Notes: generated from the sequence alone by a model not told the origin. DNA of 64,000 bases from Dugong dugon (GCA_030035585.1 CM057475.1:2179501-2243500); one strand, 5' to 3'; counted from the stretch's first letter, positions 46,201-57,261 are shown. A program made the numbers and translations.

Positions 46201-46651
46201 GTAGCCCTGGTGGCTTAATGGTTAAGCACTTTAAGCGCTCAGCTGTTAACCAAAAAGTTGGTGGTTAGAATCCACCAAGTGGCTTTGTGGGAGAAAGAAC
46301 TGGTGATCTGCTCCCACAAAGATTCCAAAAAACCAAACCCAAAGCTCTCGAGTTGATTCAACTCATAGCGACCCTGAAAGACAGACTAGAACTGCCCCAT
46401 AGGGTTTCCAAGGCTATAATCTTTACAGAAGCAGACCGCCATATCTTTCTCCCGTGCAGATGCTGGTGGGTTCAAACCACCAACCTTTTGGTTAGCGGCC
46501 AAGCGCTTAACCACTGTGCCACCAGTCCTCCTCCCATTAAGATTATAGCCTAGAAAATCCTATGGGGCAGTTCTTCTCTGTCATATGGGGTCACTATGAG
46601 TTGAAAATCAACTTGATGGCAACTAACAGCAAAAATAACGATTGGTGCTAT
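46201..46651 (+). mobile_element. AfroSINE (long subtype) with nested AfroSINE
   Basis: Head GTAGCCCTGGTGGCTTAATGG, B-box GTTAGAATCC, long-subtype GATCTGCTCCCACAAAGATT. It is interrupted at 46325-46530 and continues to the TTGATGGCAACTAACAGC tail at 46630. About 45 bp beyond the tail, continuing at 53041-53050, also belong to the inserted unit. The unit is bounded by CTTAAAAATGGTTAAAATGA at 46181-46200 and 53051-53070. Confidence 0.85.
46325..46530 (-). mobile_element. AfroSINE (long subtype) nested inside AfroSINE
   Basis: Opposite orientation to its host SINE. A 14 bp duplication CTCCCACAAAGATT (46311-46324) and CTCCCATTAAGATT (46531-46544) brackets it. It has both the GGCTATAATCTTTACAGAAGC segment and the CCACTGTGCCACCAG head. 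Confidence 0.92.
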
Positions 46652-46665
46652 AAAAAATTGCCACA

Positions 46666-47639
46666 GAGGGGAGGATTCAAGATGGTGGCCTAGTCAGACA
46701 CACGACACATCCCTCCACAGCAAAGACCTGAGAAACAAAATGTAACAGATACAGATGACAATCCTGGAACTCTGAACATCAAATGAAAGTATATAGAACT
46801 CGATCAAACACTGATTGGAAAAAGAAATTGAATGACAGCAGTGAACAGAGGAGATACAGAGCACAGGAGCCCTTCCAGCCAGTCTGGCACAGTGGGGCCA
46901 TTTTGAGACAAAGACATCAGTGACTGTGGGTGAGGGGCATAGGAAGACAACATCACGGAACTCCCAGTAGGAGACAGAGAAACTGTGTTGACATACTCAG
47001 AGTAAAGCAAGGTGAGCAGGACAAGAACTGGAGCTAAGGAGGGAAAGTACAGGAAGGGGAACGAGAGCTTCAGGGATCCCAGCGTACAAATAGCAGGGAG
47101 GAAATCAGGACCCAGAGACAGGGAGACTCTCCAACGGCAGTACCTGGCCAGTAGAGTAGGTGGCAAATGTGGCGTACTAGACGAGCCTCCCTCCCTTTTT
47201 TTTCTTTGTTTTCTTTTTTATTTTTCTCTCTCCCTCTCTCCAGCCACCTGTCCCACCCCTCTCTCACTGGAGAGGGTGCACCTGCATGCCTTCTGTTGTC
47301 CATCCTGCCCCTCCCTCACCAGAGAGAGCACCTGCTGGACTGCCAGCCACCCACCTCGCCCCTCACCCACCAGAGAGAGCACCTGTGCACCCCCCAGCAG
47401 ACTGCCCCACCCATCCCTGGCCAGAGAGAGCCCCTGTGCCACCCCCAGTGGCCCATCCTACTGCTCCCCTGCTGGAGAAAGTACTTTTGTGGTCCCTGGC
47501 AGCCTGCCCCACCCCTCCCCCACTGGAGAGACCTTCTGCGTGCCTCACGAATATCCACCCACACCTCTACCCCCACCCAAGAGAGCACCTGCTCTGATAT
47601 ATCCCCCCAAAAAAACATAAATTAAAAAAAAACCTTAGA
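46666..47639 (+). promoter_or_regulatory. L1 5' UTR with GC-rich minisatellite
   Basis: Same CCCTCCACAGCAAAGAYCTGA start block as the L1 at 27906, but the body differs. It has a CTTTTTT/CTCTCT pyrimidine tract at ~47190-47240, then a C-rich array. 5' UTR replacement between L1 subfamilies is well known; the two 5' UTRs here are an example. Confidence 0.75.
47238..47595 (+). repeat. C-rich minisatellite, ~6 units of ~55-60 bp
   Basis: Units of CTGCCCCACCCMTCCC..GCCAGAGAGAGCACCTG type recur six times with substitutions. Open frames of up to about 200 codons cross it (47012-47620) because the unit lacks stops; they are not recognised proteins. Confidence 0.85.
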
Positions 47640-48325
47640 ACATCTAGCTCAATTGGCATAAAACACTTTACAAAAAAAGTGTTCTATATTCTACTTTGAT
47701 GAGTAGCGTCTGGGGCCTTAAAAGCCTGTGTGCAACCAGTTGAGATACTCCACTGGTCTCACCCTTTCAGGAGCAAGGGAGAATGAAGAAAACTAAAGAT
47801 ACAAGGGAAAGATTAGTCCAAAGGACTAATGGACCACAACTACCATGGCCTCCACCAGACTGAGTCCAGTACAACTAGATGGTGCCCAGCTACCACCACT
47901 GACTGCTCCAACAGGGATCACAATAGAGGGTCTCAGACAGAGCTGGAGAAAAAAGTAGAACAAAATTCTAACTCACAAAAAAAGACCAGACTTACTCGCC
48001 TGACAGAGACAGAAGAAACCCCAAGAGTATGGTCCCCAGACACCCTTTTAGCTCAGTAATGAAGTCACTCCCAAGGTTCACCCTTCAGCCAAAGATTAGA
48101 GAGGCCCATAAAACAAAACAAGACTAAAGCGGCACACCAGCCCACAGGCAAGGACTAAAAGGCAGGAGGGGACAGGAAAGCCAGTAATAGGGAACCCAAG
48201 GTCGAGAGGAGAGAGTGTTGACATGTAATGGAGTTGTTAACCAATGTCATAAAACAATATCTGTACTAACTGTTTAATGAGAATCTAGTTTGTTCTGTAA
48301 ACCTTCATCTAAAGTACAATAAAAA
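47640..48325 (+). mobile_element. Young L1 3' UTR, single-tailed, inserted in an L1
   Basis: AGAACATCTAGCTCAATTGGC to AAACCTTCATCTAAAGTACAATAAAAATAAAATAA. It falls between the 5' UTR and ORF1 of the host L1 and has the single terminal block. Confidence 0.85.
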
Positions 48326-48332
48326 TAAAATA

Positions 48333-48955
48333 ACACCTTAATGCCTCAGAGACAGCAGACAATATCAAACCATACAAAGAAACAAGACAAAATGCCTCAA
48401 CCAAGTGAGAGGCAGAAAACCTTCCTGAGAAAGAGATAGTAATGGAACTGCCTGATAAGGAATTCAAAAGGCTTTTATATAGGGTCCTCAAAGAGATCAA
48501 GGAAAACACAGACAAAACCCTAGAGGAGTTAAGGAAACAATATAAGAATAAAATGACAAATTAAATATACAATTAGAAATCATACAAAAACAGCAACTAG
48601 AAATCCAGAAGATTAACAATAAAATATCAGAAATAGACAGCTAAATCAAAGGACATAGAAGGAGAATTGAAACAGTGGAAGAAACAATTATCAAAAAGAG
48701 GACAAACCCCTTAATACCAATTTGTTCGAGGAGCAATCAGAAAAAAGAATGAAAAAACAAAATGAAGAAGGCCTAAGAGTTATGTGGGACACTATGAAGA
48801 GGAATAACTTACATATGATTGGAATCCCAGAACAGGAGGAGACAAAAAAAAAACAGAATTTTTGAAGATTTGCTGGAAGAAAACTTCCTCAATATTATCA
48901 AAGACAAAAAGATTTCCATCCAAGCGCTCAATGAACTCCATACAGGGTAGACCCT
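48333..48955 (+). pseudogene. L1 ORF1, N-terminal part, broken
   Basis: MPQPSERQKTFLRKR*-like start; LPDKEFKRLLYRVLKEIKENTDKTLEELRKQY, then EIIQKQQLEIQKINNKISEIDS corresponds to the coiled coil of 29812-30540. AEGLRVMWDTMKRNNLHMIGIPEQEETK leads into the RRM-like domain. Several stops and frame shifts. It stops at ~48955 where an LTR begins. Confidence 0.8.
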
Positions 48956-48956
48956 G

Positions 48957-49412
48957 TGATGGTTACGGTTGTGTGTCAACTTGGCTGGGCCAAGATTCTC
49001 AGTGGTTTGGCAATCATGATGTAGTTTGGCAGTTATGTAATGATGTAACAATGTAGTCACCTCCATGATGATCTGACATAATCACATCCATGATGAGATC
49101 TGCTATGAGCAGCTAATCAGTTGAAAATGAGTTTCCTTGGGGGTATGGACTGCATTTGATATATGTGGACTTCTGGCAAAGCTCAATGGCTTTTGCTCTA
49201 CTCTGAATCCTGCATTTGGCTTGTCATCATCTGACCTCTGGTTCTTGGGACTTGAGCCAGCAGCCTGCCATCTGACCTAACAATCTTGGATTTGTCAGCC
49301 ATTGCAGCTATATAGTCAGGAGAAGCCTCCAGCCTGACGCCTGACCCATGGACTTGGAACTTTCCTGCCTCTACAACCACAGAAGCCATTTCCTTGATAT
49401 CTCTATCTCTCT
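48957..49412 (+). mobile_element. MLT2-like/ERVL-type LTR fragment
   Basis: Opens TGTGATGGTTACGGTTGTGT and GTCAACTTGGCTGGGCC, the conserved start of MLT2-type LTRs, with a GCTAATCAGTTGAAAATGAG block and CCATTTCCTTGATATCTCTATCTC near the expected polyadenylation region. It is cut by the RTE start. Family assignment is tentative; fossil. Confidence 0.5.
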
Positions 49413-49414
49413 CT

Positions 49415-52400
49415 CTCCGACAGGTCTGTCAGTTTGTCGTACTGTTGGGGCTTGCGTGTTGCTGGGATGCTGGAAGCTAAGCCATCAGTATTCAAATGCC
49501 AGCAGGGTCACCAACGGCGGACACGTTTCAGCTGAGCTTCCATACCAAGATAGACCAGAAAGAAGGACCTGGCAGTCTACTTCTGAAAAGAATTAGCCAG
49601 TGAAAACTTTATGAATAGCAGTGGAACATTGTCTGATATAGTGCCAGAAGATGAGCCTCCCAGGTTAGAAGGCACTCAAAAGATGAATAGGGAAGAGCTG
49701 TCTCCTCAAAGTAGAGTTGACCTTAATGACGTAGATGGAGTCAAGCTTTAGGGACTTTCATTTGCTGATGTGGCACGACTCAAAATGAGAACGAACAGCT
49801 GCAAACATCCATTATCAGAACGTGGAATGTAGGAAGTATGAATCTAGGAAAATTGGACATTGTCAAAAATGAAACAGAATACATAAACATCAATATGCGA
49901 GGCATTAGTGAGCTGAAATGGACTGATATTGGCCATTTTGAATTGGACAATCATATGGTCCACTATGTGGGGAATGACAACTAGAAGAGGAATGGTGTTG
50001 CATTCATCATTAAAAATAACATTTCAAGATCTATCCTGAAGTACAACGCTGTCAGTGATAGGATAATAGCCATACACCTACAAGGAAGACCAATTAATAC
50101 AACTATTATTCCAATTTACACACCAACCACTAAGCCAAAGATGAAGAAATTGAAGATTTTTACCAACTTCTGCAGTCTGAAATTAATCAAACATGCAATC
50201 AGGATGCATTGATAATTACTGATGATTGGAATTCGAAAGTTGGAAACAAAAAAGAAGGATTAGTAGTTGGAAAATATAGCCTTGGTGATAGAAACAATGG
50301 ATTGCATGATAGAATTTTGCAAGACCAACTTCTTCGTTGCAAATATCTTTTTTCACCAACATAAATGGCGACTATACACATGAACCTCACCAGATGGAAT
50401 ATACAGGAATCAAATCAACTACATCTGTGGAACGAGACAATGATATCATCAGTCAGAACATGGCCAGGGGATGACTACAGAACAGATCATGAGTTGCTCA
50501 TATCCAAGTTCAAGTTGAAACTGAAGACAATTAGAACAAGTCCATGAGAGCCAAAGTACGACCTTGAGTATATCCCACCTGAATTTAGAGACCATCTCAA
50601 GAATAGATTTGATGTGTTGAACACTAATGACCGAAGACCAGATAAGTTGTGGAATGACATCAAGGGTCTCATACATGAAGAATGCAAGAGGTCATTAAAA
50701 AGACAGGAAAGAAAGAAAAGACCAAAATGAATCTCAGAAGAGACTCTGAAACTGCTGTTGAATGTCGAGTAGCTAAAGCAAAAGGAAAAAATGATGAAGT
50801 AAAAGAACTGAACAGAAGATTTCAAAGGGTGGCTCGAGAAGACAAAGTAAGTATTATAATGACATGTGCGAAGAGCTGGAGATAGAAAACCAAGAGGGAA
50901 GAACATGCTCAACATTTCTCAAGCTGAAAGATCTGAAGAAAAAATCCAAGCCTCGAGTTGCAATAGTGAAGGATTCTACGGGGAAAATATTAAACGATGC
51001 AGGAAGCATCAAAAGAAGATGGAAGGAACACAGAGTCATTATACCAAAAAGCACTGTCAACGTTCAACCATTTCAGGAGGTAGCATATGATCAGGAACAA
51101 ATGGTACTGAAGGAAGAGGTCCAAGCTGCACTGAAGGCATTGGCAAAAAAATAAGGCTCCATGAATTGACGGAATATCAATTGAGATGTTTCAGCAAACA
51201 GATTCAGAGCCGGAAGTGCTCACTCATCTATGCCAAGAAATCTGGAAGACAGCTACCTGGCCAACAGACTCGAAGAAATCCATAATGATGCCTATTCCCA
51301 AGAAAGGTGATCCAGATGAATGCAGAAATTATCGAACAGTATCATTAATATCACACGGAAATAAAATTTTGCTGAAGATCATTCAAAAGCAGCTGCGCAG
51401 TACATCGACAAGGAACTGCCAGAAATTCAAGCCTGATTCAGAAGAGAACGTGGAACAAGGGATATCATTGCTGATGTCAGATGGCTCCTGGCTGAAAGCA
51501 GAGAATACTAGAAAGATGTTTTATTGATTATGCAAAGGCATTCGATTGTGTGGATCATAACAAATTACTGGTAACATTGCGAAGATGGGAATTCCAGAAC
51601 ACCTAATTGTGCTCACGAGGAACCTGAACACAGATCAAGAGGCAGTCATTCAAACAGAACCATTCTGTGGTTAAAGTCAAGAAAGATGTGCGTCAGGGTT
51701 CTATCCTTTCACCATACCTATTCAATCTGTATGCTGAGCAAATAATCTGAGAAGATGGACTATATGAAGAAGAACAGGGCATCAAGATTGGAGGAAAACT
51801 CATTAACAACCTGTGTTATGCAGACGACACAACCTTGCTTGCTGAAAGTGAAGAGGACTTGAAGCTCTTACCCATGAAGATCAAAAACCACAAGCCTTCA
51901 GTATGGATTACACCTCAACACAAAGAAAACAAAAATCATCACAACAGGACCAATAAGGAACATCATGATAAACAGAAAAGTTTGGAGTTGTAGAGGATTT
52001 CATTTACTCAGATCCATAATCAACACCCATGGAAGCAGCAGTCAAGAAATAAAAAGGCACACTGCATTCAGCAAATCTGCTGCAAAAGACCTCTTTAAAG
52101 TGCTGAAAAGCAAAGATGTCACCTTGAAGACTAAGGTGCGCCTGACCCAAGCGATGGTGTTTTCAGTCGCCTCATATGCATGGGAAGGCTGGACAGTGAA
52201 TAAGGAAGACTGAAGAACAATTGACGCCTTTGAATTGTGGTGTTGGTGAAGAATATTGACTGCCAGAAGAAAGAACAAATCTGTCTTGGAAGAAGTACAA
52301 CCAGAATGCTCAGAAGCAAAGATGGCAAGACTATGTCTCACATACTTTGGACATGTTGTCAGGAGGGATCAGTCCCTGGAGAAGGACATCAAGCTTGGTA

Positions 52401-52579
52401 AAGTACAGGGTCAGCGAAAAAGAGGAAGACCCTCAATGAGAGGGATTGACACAGTGGCTGCAACAGTGGGCTCAAGCAGATTGTGAGGAGAGCGCCGGAC
52501 CAGGCAGTGTTTCGTTCTGTTGTACATAGGGTCGATATGAATCGGAACCAACTGGACAGCACCTAACAACAACAACATC
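49415..52579 (+). mobile_element. RTE (BovB-like) LINE, near full length (3.2 kb)
   Basis: Starts GTCTGTCAGTTTGTCGTACTG (5' region, ~380 bp). Endonuclease from about 49810 (RTWNVGSMNLGKLDIVKNE, GISELKWTDIG, RNGVAFIIKN); linker with FDVLNTNDRRPDKLWND and ELNRRFQRVAREDK; reverse transcriptase with HLCQEIWKTATWPTD, FDCVDH near 51540 and the YADD active site at 51817-51828. The C-terminal TKVRLTQAMVFSVASYAWEGWTVNKED is followed by the 3' UTR and ...GCACCTAACAACAACAACA. There are several stops and shifts. The most complete RTE in the window. Confidence 0.9.
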
Positions 52580-53026
52580 TTCCTCTGGACAGAGTGGGAG
52601 AGAAATACAGAACAAAATTCAAACATATAAATAAGACCAGAATTACTGGTCTGAGAGAGACTGTGGAACCCCTGAGACTACAGCCCTTAGACACCCTTTG
52701 AGTTTGAAATCACTCCCAGAGATCACATTAGAGCCATACAATAGACAGGCCTATAAAATGAACAATAACACCCATGAGGAATGTACACTTCACAATGTCA
52801 ACTATACAAGACCTAAAGGGCAGTATTTGCCTGAAAGCTAAGTTCAGGACAGTAGGGGCAGGAAAGCTTGGTGAATAGACTCAGGGAAAGTGGAGAGAAG
52901 GGGGAAGAGTGCTGAAACATTCAGGGGGTTGTTTCCAATGTCACGAAGCAAGCTGTGTATAAATTGTTGAATGGGAAACTAATTTGCTCTGTAAACTTTC
53001 ACCTAAACAACAATAAAATGTTCCCC
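52580..53026 (+). other. L1 3' UTR of the 46666 element
   Basis: GGACAGAGTGGGAGAGAAATACAG, CCTTAGACACCCTTTGAG and a terminal TTGCTCTGTAAACTTTCACCTAAACAACAATAAAATG. It is followed by the right-hand 14 bp duplication. Confidence 0.75.
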
Positions 53027-53050
53027 AAAAAATTACCACAAACTTAATGG

Positions 53051-53120
53051 CTTAAAAATGGTTAAAATGAAAAATTTTGTGTTATATATACTTTACTACA
53101 ATGAAATTAATATTTTAAAA
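53051..53120 (+). mobile_element. Old L1M 3' tip (right part of the host at 45985)
   Basis: CTTAAAAATGGTTAAAATGA then AAAATTTTGTGTTATATATACTTTACTACAATG, the usual end of L1MA/MB. Confidence 0.8.
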
Positions 53121-54085
53121 ATCTTCCCACAAAGAAAACCTCAGGCCCAACAACTTCACCAGGAAGATTATTTCCAAATATTTGAGGAAGAAATAATACC
53201 AGTCTTACACAAACTCCTCCAGAGAACAGAAAAAGATAAAATTTTCTCTTTTTATAATACCTTGATACCAAAATCTGACAAAGCATGACAAAAGAAGAAA
53301 ATCAACTTGCAAGCAGTCACCCAAGACACAACAATTGGTCTCTAATCACCTGAGGAAGAAGAAGAATCAAGAAAAGGAGGAGGATATGGAATGTGTGGCT
53401 AATTGCCTCCAAGAACAGGTGCCTCCTATTTCATGAGACCAGAATAACTGGATGGTGCCCAGCTACCACTACTGAACATTTTGATCGAACATTTCATAGA
53501 AGAATCCTGATCAAAAGGGAGAAAATGCAGAACAGAATTTTAAATTCCAATGGACTGTAGACTTCCTGGAGCCATGGAGGTGGATGAACCTCTGAAACTA
53601 TTGCCCTGAGAAAATCTTTAAACCTTAAACTAAAAACATCCCCTGACATCTTCTTAAAACCAAACAACAGTTTAGCTGAACTGGTAAAAAAAAGTCTGCC
53701 TAGAGCATCATGTTCTTTTAAGATCTATAAGGGATCAAATTGACAACAGCAACTAGGAAGATTAGATAGGAACCTTAGGGGGCAGTGAGTTTATGTTAAT
53801 GGGGGAGAAACAACTCAGAAAAGGAGGATGAGAATGGTTGCACAATTCGAAGAATGTAATCAATGTCACTAAATTGTACATGTCAAAACTATTGAACTGG
53901 TGTATGCTTTGCTGTGTATTATTCTCAACAAGAATAACAAAATTTAAAAAAAATTACAGATCCATCTAATGAACATGGATGTAAAATTCCTTAACAAACT
54001 ATTAGCATATAAAATCCAGCAGTATATAAAAAGGATAGTAACTCAAAAACTAAATAAAATGAAGTTCAACAACCAGCAAAAGGAA
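53105..54085 (+). mobile_element. L1M ORF2 fragment split by an older L1 3' UTR
   Basis: 53110-53310 reads PSGPTTSPGRLFPNI, KRRNNTSLTQTPPENRKR-like RT N-terminal codons. 53312-53945 is an old-type L1 3' UTR (matching 15.7-16.2 and 38.9-39.4 kb). At 53946 the ORF2 text resumes with YRSI*-like, NMDVKFLNKLLAYKIQQYIKRI. Confidence 0.8.
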
Positions 54086-54265
54086 TCTGTGGGTTAGGAC
54101 AGTGGTTACCTGTGACAAAGAGGGGAGGGGGCTCTGAGAGCTGGTAATGTTCTGTTTGTTGATCTGGATGCTGGTTACCCAGGTGTGCCCATTTTGTAAG
54201 GATTCATCAAACTTAGATTCACTTTTCTACATGTACATCATACTTCAGTTTAAAAAAATTAAGTA
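54086..54265 (+). mobile_element. Old L1M 3' UTR
   Basis: AGGACAGTGGTTACCTGTG, GAGAGCTGGTAATGTTCTGTTTGTTGATCTGG and a TACATCATACTTCAGTTTAAAAAAAT end. Confidence 0.75.
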
Positions 54266-54754
54266 ATTTTTAAAGACCACAAGCTCATTAACAGAAGGAT
54301 TCTTAGCCTAGGGTCTGACGATGACACTTAATACCCAGGTGCTGGATAATGCTCATAATCCTAACTCTTAGGCTCATTTTAAAATGAAAAAACAGGCTCA
54401 CGGTCTCTTTCCCCAGACTGGGACCCTCTGACCACAAACTCTGACTGTTCATAATGACCCCCGATGGCTACTGCTGGGCCTGTCCCTACACTGCTTGCTT
54501 CCTGCTGCCAGAGCACCTCAGCTGTCACAGCCACAAGCAGTAGGCCCTCACAGAAAAGGTCATAACAAAGAGCATTGGAAAGGTGCATACCTGCCAGTGA
54601 TACGAAGCATGTCTACAAAACTTTTTATAAAACATAGAGGGAATTTCTAAATGATGTGTATTCAAGAGATGCATTACACATCTATCTTTCTACAGACAGA
54701 AATGTAGTATGGTTTAATAATAATTATATATAAATATGTAAAATGGTCAAAGAA
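54266..54754. other. Unique sequence
   Basis: No recognised gene or repeat. Confidence 0.5.
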
Positions 54755-54920
54755 GGATGGATGGATGCATGGATGGGTGGGTGAGTGGGTGGGTAGATGG
54801 ATGGATGGATGGGTGGGTGGATGGATGGATGGATAGATGGATGGGTGGGTGGGTAGGTGGATGGATGGATGGATGGATGGATGGATGGACGGGTAGTTGT
54901 ACGGATGGATAGATAGAAGC
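54755..54920. repeat. (GGAT)n tetranucleotide array
   Basis: Around 165 bp of GGAT/GGGT/AGAT units with interruptions, including two GGGT-rich sub-blocks. The complement encodes only a repetitive HPSI frame. Confidence 0.97.
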
Positions 54921-54934
54921 TATCAAGTTTGGTA

Positions 54935-55425
54935 GTACATGGGGTTGCCAGGAGTCGGAGTTGTCCCACTCATGACGACCACATGTACAGCCAAACGAAA
55001 CATTGCCTGGTCCTACATCATCCTCACAATTGCTGGCATGTCCATCACTGAGGCTATTGTGTTAATCCCTCTAACAGAGGCTCTCCTCCGCCCTCTTTGG
55101 CCCTCGGCTTCACCAGATATGATGTTCTCCTCCAGTAATCCTCGACTTCACCAAACAAGATGTCCTCCTCTAGCAGTTAATCCCTCCTGATGATGTGTCC
55201 AAAGCAAGAAAGTCAGAAAACATACTGTTGTCAGCCATAAGGTTTTCATTGCCTAATTTTTGGAAGTAGATTGTCAGGCCTTAGTCTGTCTTACTCTGGA
55301 AGCTCCACTGAAACCTGTCCACCATGGGTGACCCTGATGGTATTTGAAATACTGGTGGAATAGCTTCCAACATGATAGCAACACACAAGCCACCATAGTA
55401 CGACAAACTGACAGACGAGTGGTGG
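54935..55425 (-). mobile_element. RTE-derived SINE or internally deleted RTE
   Basis: On the minus strand it starts with the RTE 5' region (GTCTGTCAGTTTGTCGTAC, then the TGGTGGACAGGTTTCAGTGG block) and ends with the RTE 3' end (GACCAGGCAATGTTTCGTTTGG). No tRNA-like head is seen, and the open-frame region is absent. Confidence 0.7.
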
Positions 55426-55625
55426 CAGAAAATACAGTGGTTATATAAATATTGAAAGAAAGGAGAAGTGTAGAATAGTGCTAACATTAATTCTAAGAAA
55501 TAGTGTAAATATGCAAATATATACACAGATTTATCTCTGTAGACAGTTAAGATATGCATTTACAGATACATAGTGGTTAGATAAATGTTTTAATGGACAC
55601 TATATGTAGAAATACTATACCATCC
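55426..55625. other. Short AT-rich stretch
   Basis: No recognised element. Confidence 0.4.
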
Positions 55626-55805
55626 CACCTGCCTTCAAGTTGACTGACTCATGGTGACCCCATGTGTGTCAGAGTAAGATTCTCAGTGGCTGACTTTTCA
55701 GAAGTAAATCCCCCCACCTTTCTTTGGAGGCACCTCTGGATGGACTCAAACCTCCAACCTTTTGGTTAGCAGTCAAGCAGGTTAACCACCAAGAGACTCC
55801 AGTAG
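55626..55805 (-). mobile_element. AfroSINE-like, diverged
   Basis: TTCAAGTTGACTGACTCATGG tail, CAACCTTTTGGTTAGCAGTC head region and an AACCACCAAGAGACTCC end. Confidence 0.8.
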
Positions 55806-56785
55806 AAATACACAGACACATACACACATTTCTTGGTAGATATGATGTATACAAGATTCAATAAACATAAATCCAGATAACTAATGGTTAGTTATGCAAT
55901 AGTTGTGGAGGGGTCTGGACAGTATGAAGACATGCTTTTCCCACCAAAACCTCCAGGCAGGTGAAGCCAAGGGTGATCCTAGCCAGTCGTGTGCCCAGAA
56001 GCACCAGTGTGAAAATTGAGGATCTGCAACAACACTCACCAAAGGGGCAGCACCGGCACTCAGTGAAAATTAATGAGAAATATAACGGTGATGGTCATGG
56101 TGTCCAGGGGCGGATTATCCAATAGGCGAGGATGTGGTGAAAAACCTGTGAAATTGTTCACTACAGATTAAGTAAGCGCAAGTAAGCCCATGCTTGTTAC
56201 TGGGTCATCTGTCCTGTCTGGGATTATCAATTTGAAAAGAGGCTTTGATTCTGTAGGAAGGTGCTGTGGGGTTGGGAGAGACAGATGCCAGCCATCCCTA
56301 CAAGCAGAATCTTTGATGTGGTGATAAAATGTGAAATTGTTCACTACAGATGATCTGGTAAGCAAGGTAAGCACTGTGCTTACCTTGCCTATCGGGTACT
56401 CTGCCACCAATGGTACCCAACACATAGTGAGCACTCAGTATGTACTAGGTGCTCACCTAAAACATGTACAGGAATTAATTCATAATTATTATTATCCCCA
56501 CGTTAAAATAGAGGAAGCTGGATTCCCACAAGGAACATCTGGTATACCAGAATCTTTATTAACTTTTAAATGTCAAGAGTTAGTGGGCTAGTCCTGAATT
56601 TTAAAGAAAATTCAGCTTTGAACAAATTTGCAAATTCCCAAAATCTAACTAAACTAACCTGGGAGTGCCTTGAGAGGTGAGGTCTGAGGGAGGGTAACTA
56701 CTAATGCTTAAACTTTTTCGCTGCCGTCTTCTGGCTACAGGAGGTAAGCCTACCAGGTCTCCAATAAATGAAAACTACCCTTGGA
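55806..56785. other. Unique region with a 183 bp-spaced direct repeat and a MIR trace
   Basis: No gene recognised. A 22 bp identical stretch (GTGAAATTGTTCACTACAGA core) begins at 56147 and again at 56330, each preceded by GATGTGGTGA. 56410-56520 resembles a minus-strand MIR/L2 end (GAGCACTCAGTATG, TTATTATTATCCCCACG). Confidence 0.5.
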
Positions 56786-56789
56786 TCAA

Positions 56790-56868
56790 GGAGCTCTGGT
56801 GGCGCAGTGGTTAAGCTCTCGCCTGCTAACCGATAGATCAGTGGTTCAAACTCCCCAGCCACTCCCAT
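56790..56868 (+). mobile_element. AfroSINE head fragment
   Basis: GGAGCTCTGGTGGCGCAGTGG, AACCGATAGATCAGTGG, TTCAAACTCCCCAG. The 3' part is absent. Confidence 0.85.
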
Positions 56869-56989
56869 GAACCTACCCTTAGTTGAGTGACTCAGGGGCC
56901 AGGCTCCAGAAAGGGCGTGGGTGGGTGAAATGATGAGCCAATCACACTTGATCCCTGGTGGGACTGCAGCCAGAGAGGCCACTTGCTGG

Positions 56990-57200
56990 GGCTGCCCTGG
57001 GAGGAGGCACAGAGACATCTGGAGCCACAGAGATTTCAGAGACAAACAAAATGCAGGGAGGCATTGAGAGACCAGAATATGCAGACACAGAGAAACAGTG
57101 ATATGGAGACCAACTCAGAGACACAGAAGGACGAGAGAGGCTCTCAGACAAAGACCCAGAAAGCCAGAGAGAGACACACACCAGCACTCTGAGACACACA
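56990..57200. repeat. Low-complexity AGAGACA-rich stretch
   Basis: Recurrent CAGAGAGACACA-like words without fixed period. Confidence 0.6.
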
Positions 57201-57261
57201 GGGCTCACCCGCTGGCGCTCTTCACTGAGGGGTGGGGTGGAAAAGGAGGCGTCTTCTGTGG

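Larger units (their letters stand above)
46666..53026 (+). mobile_element. L1 with 5' UTR, ORF1 start and 3' UTR; ORF2 deleted; carries later insertions
   Basis: The element starts GAGGGGAGGATTCAAGATGG and ends with a 3' UTR and AATAAAATG at 53012-53020. A 14 bp duplication, AAAAAATTGCCACA (46652-46665) and AAAAAATTACCACA (53027-53040), shows both ends belong to one insertion. 5' UTR is 46666-47639, ORF1 N-terminal half 48333-48955, 3' UTR 52580-53026. The rest of ORF1 and all ORF2 are missing, replaced by an LTR and an RTE. A young L1 3' end is inserted at 47640-48325. Confidence 0.8.

Noticed and set aside
47012-47620. About 200-codon open frame with proline-rich repeats
   Set aside because: Product of a stop-free minisatellite in an L1 5' UTR; several frames on both strands are open there.
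54755-54920. CRISPR-like or coding repeat array
   Set aside because: Simple GGAT-type tetranucleotide repeat with no distinct spacers.
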